A stretch of DNA of 46,569 nucleotides from an uncultured Scytonema sp. (GCA_937873135.1 CALMVQ010000094.1:1-46569), one strand, 5' to 3'; counted from the first letter of the stretch, positions 7,646-18,197 are shown. Notes: generated by a model not told the origin, from the letters alone. Numbers and translations are program-made.

Positions 7646-10600
7646 TCATTCCGGATCTTCAATCACTGTACTGCGATCAAGGATTAGTAAATCACGGAGT
7701 TGGTTTGTATCTAATTCTGTCAGCCATTGTTCGCCTGCACCTACAACTTGTTCTGCTAACTGTTTCTTACTTTCAATCATGTCGTGAATTTTCTCTTCTA
7801 AAGTGCCCGTACAGACAAATTTATGTACCTGTACATTGCGAGTTTGACCAATACGAAATACTCTATCTGTAGCCTGATTTTCAACTGCTGGATTCCACCA
7901 TCTATCAAAGTGGAAAACATGATTTGCTCGCGTCAAATTCAATCCGACACCACCAGCTTTTAGTGATAAAATAAAAATGGGAGGTCCTTCGGGATCGTGT
8001 TGAAAACGATCTATCATCTCCTCACGTTGTTTTTTGCTAGTACTGCCATATAAAAAGAATGTTTCTCGCTTGAGTTGTTTTTCTAAGTAGGGTTTTAGTA
8101 ACTTGCCCCACTCGGCAAATTGAGTGAAAATTATGACGCGATCGCCCTCTGCTAAAGCAACATCTAACATTTCCTCCAAGCGCTGGAGTTTACCCGAACG
8201 ATGTTTTGATGTATCCTCCTTTAAATATTGGGCTGGGTGATTGCAAATTTGTTTGAGCTTGATCAGTAAAGCTAAAATCATCCCTCGGCGTTGTAATCCT
8301 TCAGACTGTTCTATCTCAGCCAGTGACTCTTCTACAACTTGTTGATAAAGTGTAGCTTGTTCAGTACTCAAACCACAAAATACAGTCATTTCCTGCTTCT
8401 CTGGTAAGTCTTGAATAATTGAGCGATCTGACTTTAAGCGACGCAAGATAAAAGGTTGGACTAAGGAACGCAACTGAGTTAACGAAGCGGCATCTCCATA
8501 TTTTTCTATTGGTATAGCAAACCGCCGTTGAAAAAATTGTTTATTTCCCAAATAACCCGGATTGAGAAAATCTAAAATCGACCACAGTTCTTGCAGTCGA
8601 TTTTCTACTGGCGTTCCCGTTAAAGCAATGCGAAATGTAGATTCTAGCTGACGCACCGCTTGCGACTGCTTCGCATCAGAATTTTTAACATTTTGTGCTT
8701 CATCTAAAACGATGCCCTGCCAAGAAACACTTTGTAATGACTTGACATCCCGGTGAATCAGCGAGTAACTGGTGATGACTAAATCGTGCTTTGTCATTGC
8801 TTCCGCAAATGCCTTACCTTTCGGGCGTTTGTCACCGTGATACTGCAAGACTCTCAGCGAAGGACCAAATTTCTTGACTTCCCTTTCCCAGTTTCCCAAG
8901 ACTGAAGTTGGGCAAACAAGTAGTGTTGGTTTTTCCAGTGCTTCCTGTTCTTTCAAATGTAGGAGAAACGCGATGAATTGGATTGTGTTATGGCAAATAA
9001 TATTGTTAGCAACAAAGTTGTGATGTCCGCTTACTTCAAAGTCGTAAACCCACCCTTCATACTCGACATCCTTAATACTTTCAATTTTGCAATAAAAAAC
9101 TTCCATGTCGAGAAAGCGTTGCAAAGATTGCTGCGTTAGGTTTAACTGTTCTATATCTAAGTGGGCAAAGGCTTCCAGGGTTTGAGTTGTCCATTTAGAA
9201 GGTTTGAGTAGCTGATACTGCTGTTTAGCTTCTCCACTGATAATACAGTTTATACCAACTAATACCCGCTCCAAACTATCCCTGGAAAATTGCTGTGAGC
9301 CATTAATATAAACAGTATTATGCATTCCAAAATGCCGCAATGGTAGCCTTGTTGTCACCACTGTTTGGGCAACGATATCAGAAGCGGGAATTCCCTCAAC
9401 GTTTGTGTTGCTCACCCGTTGACAAATTTCTTCTAACTTTCGCTGTTTTTCTGGGTAGCTAAAGCCAATTTCTTGCAAAAATCTACGGGCAGAATTTCCG
9501 CCAATCACACCGATGTAGTAGGTACGTAAAATACCAGTGCCATTAGTGGCACTCTTCTGCAGTGGCGATATTCGCAACCAAATACCGAAGCGTCGTAGCA
9601 GTGCAGAAAGTTGCTGAATCAAGAGCGGTGAAGCTGTAGCAATCTCAATACTCCGCATACTACAAATAACAGCAGACTCAGCATCGAAATAGTTTTGTAA
9701 AAAGATCCGCACACTTTCCAAGTCTGCCTGCATGATGAAGGAGGGAATAGATTTTTCTGCCGATAGTTTGCCCCAAACGTAACCCTTAGCTTGTAGGAAT
9801 CGACGATAGGCTTGGCTGCTAACTCGAAGACAAGGGACTCTACTAGGGAAGGTGCAGATACTAGGAGTGTTAATCTTGAGGTTATGGCGATCGCCAATCC
9901 GCTGGAGTGTCAGAAGTAAATCCTCCAAACGGTTGGTGTCTTTCTGCGATATTCTGACAGTTCCCCAATTAGCCAGCTCATGCCCTTCGGCAATCTGCCA
10001 AGCAAGAAACTTGACCAAATCAGGATCTTCTGGTTTTCCAACACATAGCATTTTGGCTGGCAAACAGACGTAATCACCCACTTTTAGGTTATTTGTCCAA
10101 CCTTTATTAGTTAGCAGCTGATGGCGATGAGTGATAGTGATACTACTACCGTCTTGTAGGGTAACTTTTCGCAATTTCTCCCGAACTTGCTGCCGATATA
10201 ACTTCCGGATGGGAGCTTGCACTATTTTGCCTGTTTCCTCATCTATGGAATTTACCACTAATTCCTGAGTGGGGTCAGCCCAGAATCCCTCACCGTCAAA
10301 TTTTGTGTCTTCAGCATAAGTCTGCCAAATTTCTTCTGCTGGCAACAGTTTACCATTGAGAAAAACTAATGTATCTTTTGATACACATTTGCCTAATCCC
10401 ATATCGTCTGCGAGACACGCACCCAATCCCCAACGTTCTAAAAAAGCAAGCCAAGCAACACCGCGTTCTTGATAAGATCGCAGTTGTCCAGTGAAACTTG
10501 CAGGTGTGGTTATTGGTGCGCTTGCCTGATTGTTTGTCAGCGTGCCGATTAACTCCTGCAATGCCCCTGAAGCCTCAAAGCTGACTACTGGTAATTTTTC

Positions 10601-12262
10601 AATCGCCTGAGTATCTCCGCTACTTATGCGCAAAGCATCTTCCAGAGAAAGCGCCACTTGATCTTTACGAGAAGCAAAAAAGGTTTGCGCTGTCTTGATA
10701 TCTTGCGATCGCAATTCCACCCACTCGCCATTAATTTCCACCAGAGGGCTATTCAAAGCCACAAGTCTGTCAAACTCTGCTTTGGAAATAGTCTGTCCAC
10801 CGATTGCCAAATCCCACTGAAAATTCAGCAAACTCTGTAAACCCAAACGTCCCTGCTTTTTCTTTGGTGTTTGTGCCGAGATTTTCAAACCCAAACGGTT
10901 TGCCCAGCCCTCGCGGTTTGCCAAACTCGGAGGCAAAACTACGCCCAAACCATTATCTTCAAACCGCCACGCTACAGATTTGATAAACTCATAAGCTTGT
11001 ACAGGAGTGAGGGTGCTGACGCACGGATCTGCCGTTTCTAAATCGAGTGCAATGAGCGGGTACAATCGCGAAGCTAACCCTAAACCCCGTAAAAATGTTT
11101 CTTGAGGACTGTCAATGGTTCGATTTTGATAAACTAATCGTTCAACTGGGTTATTCCAAATCGTTGTTGCATCTACCAAAAAATTGGGATTGTCAGCGGC
11201 TTGCAGGAAGTACGCTAAAGTCCAATTTGTTTGCCCCCCCTCTGGAACACGCAATTCAAAACAGACGCGAAACAGGTGAGTCCCCGCTATTTGGTATTGT
11301 AAAGGCATAGTCCAAGCCTTTAACGCCGCCTCCAATCGTTCCACCCCAAAAGGATCGGCATTGACTGTGTTTAATGTAGCTGTTAAAGAATGCAACCACT
11401 GACGCACTGCTGATGGTAGAGACGCCATGACTTTTGTTTCTACCAAAGATTGGGAACCCTCCATCATTCTTATTTGAGCATCTATCGTACTGTTCAGAAA
11501 TCCCAGCAGTAATTCTTGGGGTTCAATGGGAAAATTTATATAAAGAGGGGAGGAGGGAGTAGGAATTTCTTCATTCTCTATCCTCTTTTGATACATCCGG
11601 CAAGCCAGTGGCATTAACTGAGAAAATTTTTCTACACGAGTCCCATCCAATGCGCTATCAAGAAGTGCTTGCCATTTAGCGATGATGGAATTATCTGTTT
11701 GTCGTTGAATTGTAGGTAAAAATTTACACCGAGAAATTAAATCCAAGCTCCAACGGGCAATCTGCACCCAGAAACGTAAATCTCCTGCCAAAAAGTTACC
11801 CTCGCCGTTAGCGTTACCTAATGGTAGAGATGTCAGAAATTTTACGGCTTCTTCAGGGTTGAGATAAATACCATTCACTTGCCAAGGGTGTAGATATTGC
11901 GTGTATTTTGTTTGTCTTGATGTTATGTCCATATCTACTGTCGCAGAATGCACCGGAGATATTAAAATTCCGTCACTGCTGTCTTGAATAGAAGTTGGCA
12001 GGGCAATTATTTGATTGTGAGTTGGTATGTCATTATTAGGACTTGTAATGCGTGTTCGCTCTGCTGGCAGTGTTAAAGTTCCTTTTGTCATGTTGTCATG
12101 ATGCAAATATTCCAGCAATTCTACTGCTGTCATTGTCATCGGGTGTAGTAGTACATCCGTTGATGAACTCTTATTGGAATTCGTTCCTCGCCAAATTTCT
12201 CCCCAAACAAAGAAAGAATCACCGTGATTTTGTGGTACCCAACTACCGTGTAAAAGAGCCAT
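7646..12262 (-). CDS. SNF2-family helicase interrupted by an intein
   Basis: The 1538-residue precursor would give a 1071-residue helicase after splicing, a normal length for cyanobacterial SNF2 proteins. Residues 1-480 are a poorly conserved N-terminal region. About 480-560 look like the bacterial SNF2-associated domain (DUF3670). The ATPase core follows: Walker A LADDMGLGK up to residue 625, then TIQFIAF after residue 1092. Next come VLDEAQNVKN (motif II), TGTPVENRLQELWSI (motif III) and the C-terminal helicase lobe with GGVGLNLT and RVFRIGQ (motifs V-VI). Such ATPases translocate on double-stranded DNA and remodel DNA-protein complexes. The ATPase cannot work until the intein leaves, because the phosphate-binding lysine and the next threonine are separated. 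It is followed by a SWIM-domain gene, probably its partner. Confidence 0.93.
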   Translation of the reverse strand: MALLHGSWVPQNHGDSFFVWGEIWRGTNSNKSSSTDVLLHPMTMTAVELLEYLHHDNMTKGTLTLPAERTRITSPNNDIPTHNQIIALPTSIQDSSDGILISPVHSATVDMDITSRQTKYTQYLHPWQVNGIYLNPEEAVKFLTSLPLGNANGEGNFLAGDLRFWVQIARWSLDLISRCKFLPTIQRQTDNSIIAKWQALLDSALDGTRVEKFSQLMPLACRMYQKRIENEEIPTPSSPLYINFPIEPQELLLGFLNSTIDAQIRMMEGSQSLVETKVMASLPSAVRQWLHSLTATLNTVNADPFGVERLEAALKAWTMPLQYQIAGTHLFRVCFELRVPEGGQTNWTLAYFLQAADNPNFLVDATTIWNNPVERLVYQNRTIDSPQETFLRGLGLASRLYPLIALDLETADPCVSTLTPVQAYEFIKSVAWRFEDNGLGVVLPPSLANREGWANRLGLKISAQTPKKKQGRLGLQSLLNFQWDLAIGGQTISKAEFDRLVALNSPLVEINGEWVELRSQDIKTAQTFFASRKDQVALSLEDALRISSGDTQAIEKLPVVSFEASGALQELIGTLTNNQASAPITTPASFTGQLRSYQERGVAWLAFLERWGLGACLADDMGLGKCVSKDTLVFLNGKLLPAEEIWQTYAEDTKFDGEGFWADPTQELVVNSIDEETGKIVQAPIRKLYRQQVREKLRKVTLQDGSSITITHRHQLLTNKGWTNNLKVGDYVCLPAKMLCVGKPEDPDLVKFLAWQIAEGHELANWGTVRISQKDTNRLEDLLLTLQRIGDRHNLKINTPSICTFPSRVPCLRVSSQAYRRFLQAKGYVWGKLSAEKSIPSFIMQADLESVRIFLQNYFDAESAVICSMRSIEIATASPLLIQQLSALLRRFGIWLRISPLQKSATNGTGILRTYYIGVIGGNSARRFLQEIGFSYPEKQRKLEEICQRVSNTNVEGIPASDIVAQTVVTTRLPLRHFGMHNTVYINGSQQFSRDSLERVLVGINCIISGEAKQQYQLLKPSKWTTQTLEAFAHLDIEQLNLTQQSLQRFLDMEVFYCKIESIKDVEYEGWVYDFEVSGHHNFVANNIICHNTIQFIAFLLHLKEQEALEKPTLLVCPTSVLGNWEREVKKFGPSLRVLQYHGDKRPKGKAFAEAMTKHDLVITSYSLIHRDVKSLQSVSWQGIVLDEAQNVKNSDAKQSQAVRQLESTFRIALTGTPVENRLQELWSILDFLNPGYLGNKQFFQRRFAIPIEKYGDAASLTQLRSLVQPFILRRLKSDRSIIQDLPEKQEMTVFCGLSTEQATLYQQVVEESLAEIEQSEGLQRRGMILALLIKLKQICNHPAQYLKEDTSKHRSGKLQRLEEMLDVALAEGDRVIIFTQFAEWGKLLKPYLEKQLKRETFFLYGSTSKKQREEMIDRFQHDPEGPPIFILSLKAGGVGLNLTRANHVFHFDRWWNPAVENQATDRVFRIGQTRNVQVHKFVCTGTLEEKIHDMIESKKQLAEQVVGAGEQWLTELDTNQLRDLLILDRSTVIEDPE
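8987..10387 (-). mobile_element. LAGLIDADG-containing intein in SNF2 Walker A motif
   Basis: This 467-residue intein occupies precursor residues 626-1092. It begins with the nucleophile Cys1 (CVSKDTLVFLNG) and has a block B TxxH at intein residues 86-89 (THRH). It ends with the F/G blocks (GWVYDFEVSGHHNFVANN, then IICHN) before Thr+1 of the extein. The two LAGLIDADG helices appear at about 127-136 (FLAWQIAEGH) and 228-240 (FLQNYFDAESAV). Each keeps an acidic residue (E and D), so the homing endonuclease may be active. Splicing rejoins GLGK and TIQ exactly. Inteins favour P-loop insertion sites because these are the most conserved, and SNF2 inteins are known in other bacteria. Confidence 0.93.
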
Positions 12263-14009
12263 TTGCTAACTACTCAAATATTCAAAAGACTAAAATCTTG
12301 AAATTACTTATTTTTTACTTGTAAAAAACCGTAGCAATTCATTTTCTTGGGATTTTTTACAAAAAAAATAATCGAAAGTTATCAGCTAGAAAATATACAT
12401 AACCTTTAAATAAACAACCAGGAATTAACATGATGACGGAGAAAGCTAAATGATTACTAAATAATCAACTTCTAGGGTTTAAATACCTTTGTTGTTGGCA
12501 AATACCAAAGAGAGCGAAAAGTTGAACTTTCGCTCAAACATTCCGAGTCAGTGCAAGTATCTTTGCAGTACTATTTTTATTGTACAACCCAGACTGTGTT
12601 CTTGAAGCATAGGGATAGTAGTGCTTCTCTAAAAGACGCTAAGCGATCGCGCTCATTAAAAATTCGTCTTGGTTCGTTAAGTGACGAGAAGTTGCGAGTC
12701 CTGTTTCCAAACAGATGCAAACTTTGGGAACAGAAACTTACTCAGCACTCATTAAAAAGCTTCACAGATAAGGAGTTTGGCTACTTTTGGTAGTAGCCTT
12801 AGAGAGCACCGTGATCTCCTAGTGCAGGCTGGCTGAAATAATTTACCAGTAAATCTCAAACCAAAAGCTTGATATATAAGGATTTCATTATGAGTGCCTT
12901 TTGACTTTTTACTTTTACCTTGTTGCACTAGCCCCTAAAACCAGGTTTTGATTGCCAGAACCCTATAAGCATTTATCCTCAAGTGCTGGAGGCTTAAACA
13001 TCAATAGACATCTCCAAAAATTAATGATGCTTTCTTCAAAACCCTTGGTAGGGGCGAACAGGTGTTCGCCCTTACATCATTTGTGGAGACTGACATCTTG
13101 CACCTTCGGGAGGAAGAGTAGGGTGGGCACCAATACCGTTCGGATAAGCAGTTCTTAGGCAGGGGAGGCAGGGGAAGCAGGGGAGGCAAAGAGTTGATGA
13201 AAAGCTATTCTTTCCCCCCCAGCTTCTCTTCTACCCCTGCACAAGAACAGCCTGCCTTAACGAATAAATTTCTTAACCGAACCGTATTGGGGTGGGCACT
13301 GCCTACTCTACGAAAAGATCAGCTTTTTAGGCTTTTATTTTCGCAACAAGACGGTGGTGCAACCTCTGAGGAGATGTCTAATAGATATTTAAGAGAAATT
13401 ATGTCATGTTATGTCCGTTTTAATACTTACAATAAAATTACTAGTTGGGATATCACATTTTCTTATAGACAAATATGCTGAAGCGCAACTAAGAACTGAT
13501 CTTTTAATTACAAATTATTAACCGAACATGATGTCAGGGCACTCCTACTAAAGGTTTTGCTAAAAGCGTCTGGCACTTCGCTGCGCCGTTCAAAGCAGCT
13601 TCAGGGGCTGAAGTTGGCATCGGCAATTTTCACAAACTCTCTAATATCTCTAATAAATCATGGGGCTTTCACCAACTGAACGAACGTCTAGGTAGTATAA
13701 ATACTTATTTGATCAGCATCTTGGGCATCGGCACACAAAGTAAATTGTGTTAAACTTCTATTATAAGTAAAAGTATGAAACAACTGAATCTTGACAATTT
13801 AACAATTTAGGTAAATCAAGTGTACGGGTTCCCCCCGCTCTCGGCAAGGAGCGTTCGGTACTTGACGAGGCAAGAAGAATTTTTAATTTTTAATTTCGCT
13901 TGGCGTTACTAGTTGTTTATCTTTGTATGCAATTTCAACCAGCAATAGTGCATAAATGTTAGGATTGCCACAGAGCGAGAATAGCGAAGAAAGAAGGGAA
14001 AAAAATTGA
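12263..14009. other. 1.7-kb gene-poor region upstream of pnp
   Basis: No convincing gene on either strand. Frames of 60-95 codons have no domain and overlap low-complexity repeats. Visible structure: a hairpin GAGCGAAA/TTTCGCTC at 12514-12536; a degenerate copy of a common cyanobacterial repeat around 12620-12650; a palindrome GGGCGAAC/GTTCGCCC near 13052-13071; a G-rich direct repeat of AGGCAGGGG-like units at 13157-13187; and a GCTGAAGCGCAACTA unit at 13480-13494 that recurs near 40248. It also serves as leader for pnp and promoter region for the divergent SNF2 gene. Confidence 0.5.
13157..13187. repeat. G-rich short direct repeat
   Basis: Three to four imperfect units of AGGCAGGGG/AAGCAGGGG in tandem. 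This type of purine-rich intergenic repeat is frequent in cyanobacterial genomes. It inflates a spurious ORF on each strand. Confidence 0.65.
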
Positions 14010-16166
14010 ATGGGAGAATTTGAGAAGTCAATATCCTTCGATGGAAGGGATATTCGACTGAAAGTTGGCAAACTAGCTCCCCAGGCTGGTGGGTCGGTGT
14101 TGATAGAATCTGGGGACACAGCAGTTTTGGTAACGGCTACGAGATCAACAGCTAGAGAAGGCATTGATTTTCTTCCCTTGACAGTAGATTACGAAGAAAG
14201 ACTGTATGCTGCGGGTAGAATTCCTGGAGGAATGTTACGACGGGAAGGCAGGCCGCCAGAGAGAGTGACTCTCACCAGTCGTCTGATAGACCGTCCGCTA
14301 CGTCCTCTATTTCCATTATGGTTGCGTGATGACTTGCAAATTATAGCATTAACGCTCTCGATGGATGAACTAGTCCCGCCTGATGTACTGGCAGTTACTG
14401 GCGCGTCGATCGCCACCCTCATGGCTGGAATCCCCTTTAACGGACCTATGGCTGCAGTGCGGGTAGGCTTAGTGGGAGATGATTTTATTATTAATCCCAC
14501 CTATGCAGAAATTCAAGCCGGAGACTTGGATCTCATAGTGGCAGGTTCACCAGAAGGTGTGATCATGGTGGAGGCAGGAGCAAGTCAGTTGCCAGAAAGA
14601 GATATTATCGAGGCAATTGATTTTGGCTACGAAGCAGTGCAAGATTTAATCAAGGCACAGCAAGATTTAATTAAGGAACTCGGGTTACAAGTGGTCTATG
14701 AAGCACCACCAGAACAAGATCTGACTTTGGAAAACTACATACGCGATCGCGCTAACAACGATGTGAGGAAAATCCTCTCACAGTTCGAGTTAGATAAACC
14801 AAGTCGAGATGCTGCTTTGGATGTAGTTAAAGATACAATTAAAGCCGCCATTACCGAACTATCGGAAGAAGATCCGATCCGTGTTGCCGCAGCACAAAAT
14901 AGCAAGGCAGTTGACAACACCTTCAAAGAAATCACTAAAAAGTTCATGCGCCGTCAAATCATCGAAGATAATATTCGAGTTGATGGTCGCAAGCTGAATG
15001 AAGTACGTCCGGTTTCTTGTTCTGTTGACATCTTACCCAAGCGAGTTCATGGGAGTGGTTTGTTTAACCGGGGACTTACCCAAGTTTTATCTACTTGTAC
15101 TCTGGGAACACCGGGAGATGTACAATTCTTAAACGATGACTTGCAAGCAGATCAACACAAACGTTACATACATCATTACAACTTCCCACCTTTCTCTGTT
15201 GGGGAAACGAAACCGATGCGTGCGCCAGGGCGTAGAGAAATCGGTCATGGTGCACTTGCAGAACGAGCGTTGTTGCCTGTAATGCCATCGAAAGAGCAAT
15301 TTCCCTACGTGATTCGGGTGGTATCAGAAATTCTTTCTTCCAACGGTTCTACATCAATGGGTTCAGTGTGTGGTTCCACATTGTCATTGATGGATGCAGG
15401 CGTACCAATTTCCAAACCTGTCAGCGGTGCAGCTATGGGTTTGATTAAGGAAGGTAACGAAGTCAGAGTCCTGACTGACATTCAGGGGATTGAAGACTTC
15501 TTGGGAGACATGGACTTTAAAGTTGCTGGGACGGACACTGGGATTACCGCCTTGCAAATGGATATGAAAATTTCTGGGTTGTCCATGGACGTGATCGCCC
15601 AAGCCATTTACCAAGCCAAAGAAGCGCGGTTACATATTTTGGAGAAAATGCTCCAGACTATTGATAAACCACGCGACGAGATGTCACCCTATGCCCCACG
15701 TTTGTTAACCATCAAGATTGATTCAGACATGATTGGTCTGGTTATTGGTCCGGGAGGCAAGACGATTAAGGGAATTACAGAGGAGACTGGTGCAAAAATT
15801 GACATCGAAGATGATGGCACGGTGACAATTTCTGCTGTGGATGAAAACAAGGCAAAAAAAGCCCGTAACATCATTCAAGGCATGACGCGGAAGCTTAATG
15901 AAGGTGATGTCTACGTAGGCAGTGTGACTAGAATTATACCTATAGGTGCATTTGTGGAGTTTCTACCAGGTAAGGAAGGAATGATTCACATTTCGCAATT
16001 GGCGGACTACCGTGTTGGTAAAGTTGAGGATGAAGTTGGAGTTGGTGATGAAGTGATTATCAAAGTGCGAGAAATTGACAGCAAAGGTAGAATTAATCTC
16101 ACCCGCTTGGGTATTCACCCAGATCAAGCGGCTGCGGCGAGAGAAGCTGCAACTGTGAATCACTAA
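14010..16166 (+). CDS. pnp: Polyribonucleotide nucleotidyltransferase (PNPase)
   Basis: The 718-residue enzyme degrades RNA 3'-to-5' by phosphorolysis and can add heteropolymeric tails, as it does in cyanobacteria lacking poly(A) polymerase activity. Two RNase PH domains cover roughly residues 5-230 and 310-545, with an all-helical linker between them. The first opens with the typical [20 protein letters not shown]. The KH domain is near 562-620, with [11 protein letters not shown] around 579-589. An S1 domain spans about 632-703 ([20 protein letters not shown]). Full length is normal. The ATG at 14010 matches the family start; the upstream GAAGGGA is a weak ribosome binding site. The gene is monocistronic, with its own terminator at 16279-16315. 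rpsO does not precede it, unlike in enterobacteria. Confidence 0.97.
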   Translation: MGEFEKSISFDGRDIRLKVGKLAPQAGGSVLIESGDTAVLVTATRSTAREGIDFLPLTVDYEERLYAAGRIPGGMLRREGRPPERVTLTSRLIDRPLRPLFPLWLRDDLQIIALTLSMDELVPPDVLAVTGASIATLMAGIPFNGPMAAVRVGLVGDDFIINPTYAEIQAGDLDLIVAGSPEGVIMVEAGASQLPERDIIEAIDFGYEAVQDLIKAQQDLIKELGLQVVYEAPPEQDLTLENYIRDRANNDVRKILSQFELDKPSRDAALDVVKDTIKAAITELSEEDPIRVAAAQNSKAVDNTFKEITKKFMRRQIIEDNIRVDGRKLNEVRPVSCSVDILPKRVHGSGLFNRGLTQVLSTCTLGTPGDVQFLNDDLQADQHKRYIHHYNFPPFSVGETKPMRAPGRREIGHGALAERALLPVMPSKEQFPYVIRVVSEILSSNGSTSMGSVCGSTLSLMDAGVPISKPVSGAAMGLIKEGNEVRVLTDIQGIEDFLGDMDFKVAGTDTGITALQMDMKISGLSMDVIAQAIYQAKEARLHILEKMLQTIDKPRDEMSPYAPRLLTIKIDSDMIGLVIGPGGKTIKGITEETGAKIDIEDDGTVTISAVDENKAKKARNIIQGMTRKLNEGDVYVGSVTRIIPIGAFVEFLPGKEGMIHISQLADYRVGKVEDEVGVGDEVIIKVREIDSKGRINLTRLGIHPDQAAAAREAATVNH

Positions 16167-16278
16167 CTAGTAACGCTTTGTGGAATTCGCTCATTCAAAA
16201 AGTTTTTATTCGGGGGTTGCTGACTGTTTTGAATGGTAGCTTAATTTCCACTTTCTAAGTATTAGATCCCCGGATTTT

Positions 16279-16315
16279 AGATTTTAGATTGATCACAAAT
16301 CTAAAATCTTCTTTT
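16279..16315 (+). terminator. Rho-independent terminator of pnp
   Basis: A perfect 12-bp inverted repeat AGATTTTAGATT/AATCTAAAATCT with a 7-base loop is followed by TCTTTT. It lies 113 bp after the pnp stop. Confidence 0.75.
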
Positions 16316-16779
16316 GTGTGACTTTGCGATCTATAGTAGTCATAGATTATTTGTGGGAAAAAATCCGCTTCATTTTTCTTTGCTCAAACACGGACATCAA
16401 CACGCGCACTCGTCTTCCGGGCGCTTGCTGATCTAGGCAGACGAGCGCTTTGCTGTGGAAGTTGATCTGTTTTGTTATTGAGAGCGAAGAGCAGGACAGA
16501 ATTTTCTGTTGAGCAGACTTTGCCTCAAAATGCTCCATTGAAAGTCGTTTAAGTGCTCTCTATTTTGTAGCTCTGTTGTCCGTTCTCGTTTAACTGTGTT
16601 CATCCCAACCTGGATTTCTCACTCGCCAGTTGAAAAATCTGGTGATCATTTGTACTAAAGACGGAGTATACAGGACAAATAACAGTCTTAACGGAAGATT
16701 TCTTGAATCATTAGGATCGGTATACTCAATGTATGTTAAGTAATTGTAAAAGTACAATTAGTTAGCCTTAACATAAGCC
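16316..16779. other. Intergenic region between pnp and DUF3146 gene
   Basis: No gene seen. It contains an imperfect palindrome with arms GCGCACTCGTCT (16404-16415) and AGACGAGCGC (16439-16448), of the kind found as dispersed repeats. A 63-codon minus-strand frame across it has no recognisable domain. Confidence 0.4.
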
Positions 16780-16794
16780 TTGACAAAAAGCATT

Positions 16795-17058
16795 GTGAGT
16801 GCTAAGAGATTACCAGAAACTACTGCCCACGTCAGGATCATCCGTCAATCTTGGCAAAATGGCTTGTTAGAAGGAGAAGTTAGAGCAGGCGATTATGAGT
16901 GGCAATTTCAATGGCATTTTCGTCGGGGAGAATTGTCAGTTAAGCCGTCTCAAGGGCGAGCTCTGATTAAAGAACCTCTTGGTCGCTTCTTAGAACAACG
17001 AGATTACCAGCTTGAACCAGGTGGAGACTATGCTTTTACAATTCGAGCGGAACTATGA
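16795..17058 (+). CDS. DUF3146 family protein
   Basis: About 87 residues from the GTG at 16795; a TTG at 16780 would add five. The core TTAHVRIIRQSWQNGLLEGE, then AGDYEWQFQWHFRRGELSV and the end RDYQLEPGGDYAFTIRAEL, match the small cyanobacterium-specific DUF3146 family as I remember it. Its function is unknown. The sequence predicts a compact all-beta cytosolic protein with many aromatic residues and no membrane segment. It sits 76 bp before an antibiotic-biosynthesis-monooxygenase-like gene on the same strand, so co-transcription is possible. The absence of an ATG and of a clear ribosome binding site makes the start uncertain. Confidence 0.75.
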   Translation: MSAKRLPETTAHVRIIRQSWQNGLLEGEVRAGDYEWQFQWHFRRGELSVKPSQGRALIKEPLGRFLEQRDYQLEPGGDYAFTIRAEL

Positions 17059-17134
17059 GCGAACTACCCACACTTACCCGAAGAGAAGTGTGGGCTAAAG
17101 TATCCACTAACAATTAACAATTCACAACTCACAT

Positions 17135-17434
17135 ATGACTAATCCTACTCTTCGCGTTGTTGCCCGTATTGTTGCTTTACCTGAGAAAGTAGAAGCACTA
17201 AAAGCCGTCCTGCTGGAATTAGTTGAGCCAACTAGACATGAAGCAGGATGTCTTAAGTATGAACTCTTACAAAATCAGTCGGACCCAACAGACTTCACCT
17301 TTGTGGAAGAATGGACTTCTCATGATGCCCTCAATACTCATTTAGTCTCAGCCCACATGGAAGCTACTGGAGCTAAACTTGAAGGCTTGGTAGCAGCTCA
17401 ACCCGATATCCGACAATACAATCTTTTATCGTAG
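17135..17434 (+). CDS. Antibiotic biosynthesis monooxygenase (ABM) domain protein
   Basis: A 99-residue protein made of a single dimeric ferredoxin-like ABM domain: RVVARIVALPEKVEALKAVL, then the signature EPTRHEAGCLKYELLQN, and FVEEWTSHDALNTHLVSAHM with the conserved histidines. Relatives include YgiN-type quinol monooxygenases and many cofactor-free oxygenases or stress proteins of unknown substrate. The cytosolic location and length are standard. The ATG follows an AT-rich stretch containing AACAATTAACAATTC, a degenerate heptamer repeat. The gene is likely transcribed with or just after the DUF3146 gene. No partner suggests a specific quinone or antibiotic pathway, so only the domain call is firm. 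Confidence 0.88.
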   Translation: MTNPTLRVVARIVALPEKVEALKAVLLELVEPTRHEAGCLKYELLQNQSDPTDFTFVEEWTSHDALNTHLVSAHMEATGAKLEGLVAAQPDIRQYNLLS

Positions 17435-17529
17435 ATGAAAAACGCTATCGACTGATGTGCATATATCCGTAATTCACTTCTTGGCTATTGAAGAAATTTA
17501 TAGTCAATTATATAAATGTCAAAGAAAGT

Positions 17530-18111
17530 ATGAAACGGATATTAGCTATTCTCGGTCTTGGTGCAGCATCGGTCATGGCAATACTACCACCAGCAGAAGC
17601 GATCGCTGCTGCCAATGTGATCATTCCAGGTGAAAGCATCGGGCAAACGCACCTTGGCAGCAATGGTGATCTCTACCTGAAAAAACTTCCCAAACCTGAT
17701 GCTACAGATGTGGGTATGTCGCAGTTTCGAGGGGTTTGGGTTTCAAAAAAGGGAAGTCGAACAGATACGCTTTACATTCATACAGTTCGCAATGGCGCAC
17801 TGAACGTCCAACCCCTTTCTGGGTCTACAATTGATGATATTCGGGTGACATCTCCCTGGTATCATACATCTGGAGGTATCTCTACTGGAAGTACCAAAGC
17901 GCAAATTCTCCGCAGCTTCCCCAATGCTCGCCAGGTAAACGGTAACCCGAATATATATGATGATGCAAAGAAAGGTATTGCCTTTGAATTTGCCCAGAAC
18001 GCAAATGCCCAGTCACCCTGCATCGCCATTATGGTTCATCCCTCCGGTAACGTGGATTTGGCAAGCACTGAGAATGTTAACAATATTCTGCGCGAGGGCA
18101 ATCGCTCTTAG
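17530..18111 (+). CDS. Secreted protein of unknown function
   Basis: From the ATG at 17530 the product has 193 residues; the frame is open upstream to a TTG at 17488, but the signal peptide argues for the internal start. Residues 1-27 form an export signal (KRIL, hydrophobic LAILGLGAASVMAI, then PPAEA/AIAAA as likely cleavage region). The mature part contains IIPGESIGQTHLGSNGD, a possible strand-rich domain repeated in feel at TSGGISTGSTKAQILRSFPN, and one cysteine near the end (SPCIAIM). No family is recognised. The segment GQTHLGS...STKAQILRSFP resembles short motifs in periplasmic ligand-binding domains, but this is only an impression. It probably resides in the periplasm. A strong hairpin follows at 18165-18197. 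Confidence 0.65.
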   Translation: MKRILAILGLGAASVMAILPPAEAIAAANVIIPGESIGQTHLGSNGDLYLKKLPKPDATDVGMSQFRGVWVSKKGSRTDTLYIHTVRNGALNVQPLSGSTIDDIRVTSPWYHTSGGISTGSTKAQILRSFPNARQVNGNPNIYDDAKKGIAFEFAQNANAQSPCIAIMVHPSGNVDLASTENVNNILREGNRS

Positions 18112-18164
18112 GTTCAAGCCATTTTGGTTGTTTAATTTTCATATCCCTATGCTGATATATACTC

Positions 18165-18197
18165 AGATTCCCGACTTCTTTAAGAAGTCGGGAATCT
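18165..18197 (+). terminator. Long perfect hairpin after the secreted-protein gene
   Basis: Arms of about 15 bp (AGATTCCCGACTTCT and its complement) around a tiny loop, 54 bp after the stop. No U-tract follows, so it may act as a terminator, mRNA stabiliser or repeat. GATTCCCGACTTCTT-type hairpins are dispersed in many cyanobacterial genomes. Confidence 0.6.

Noticed and set aside
12551-13481. Several 60-95 codon frames upstream of pnp
   Set aside because: They cross known types of short repeats and show no domain, signal peptide or start context.
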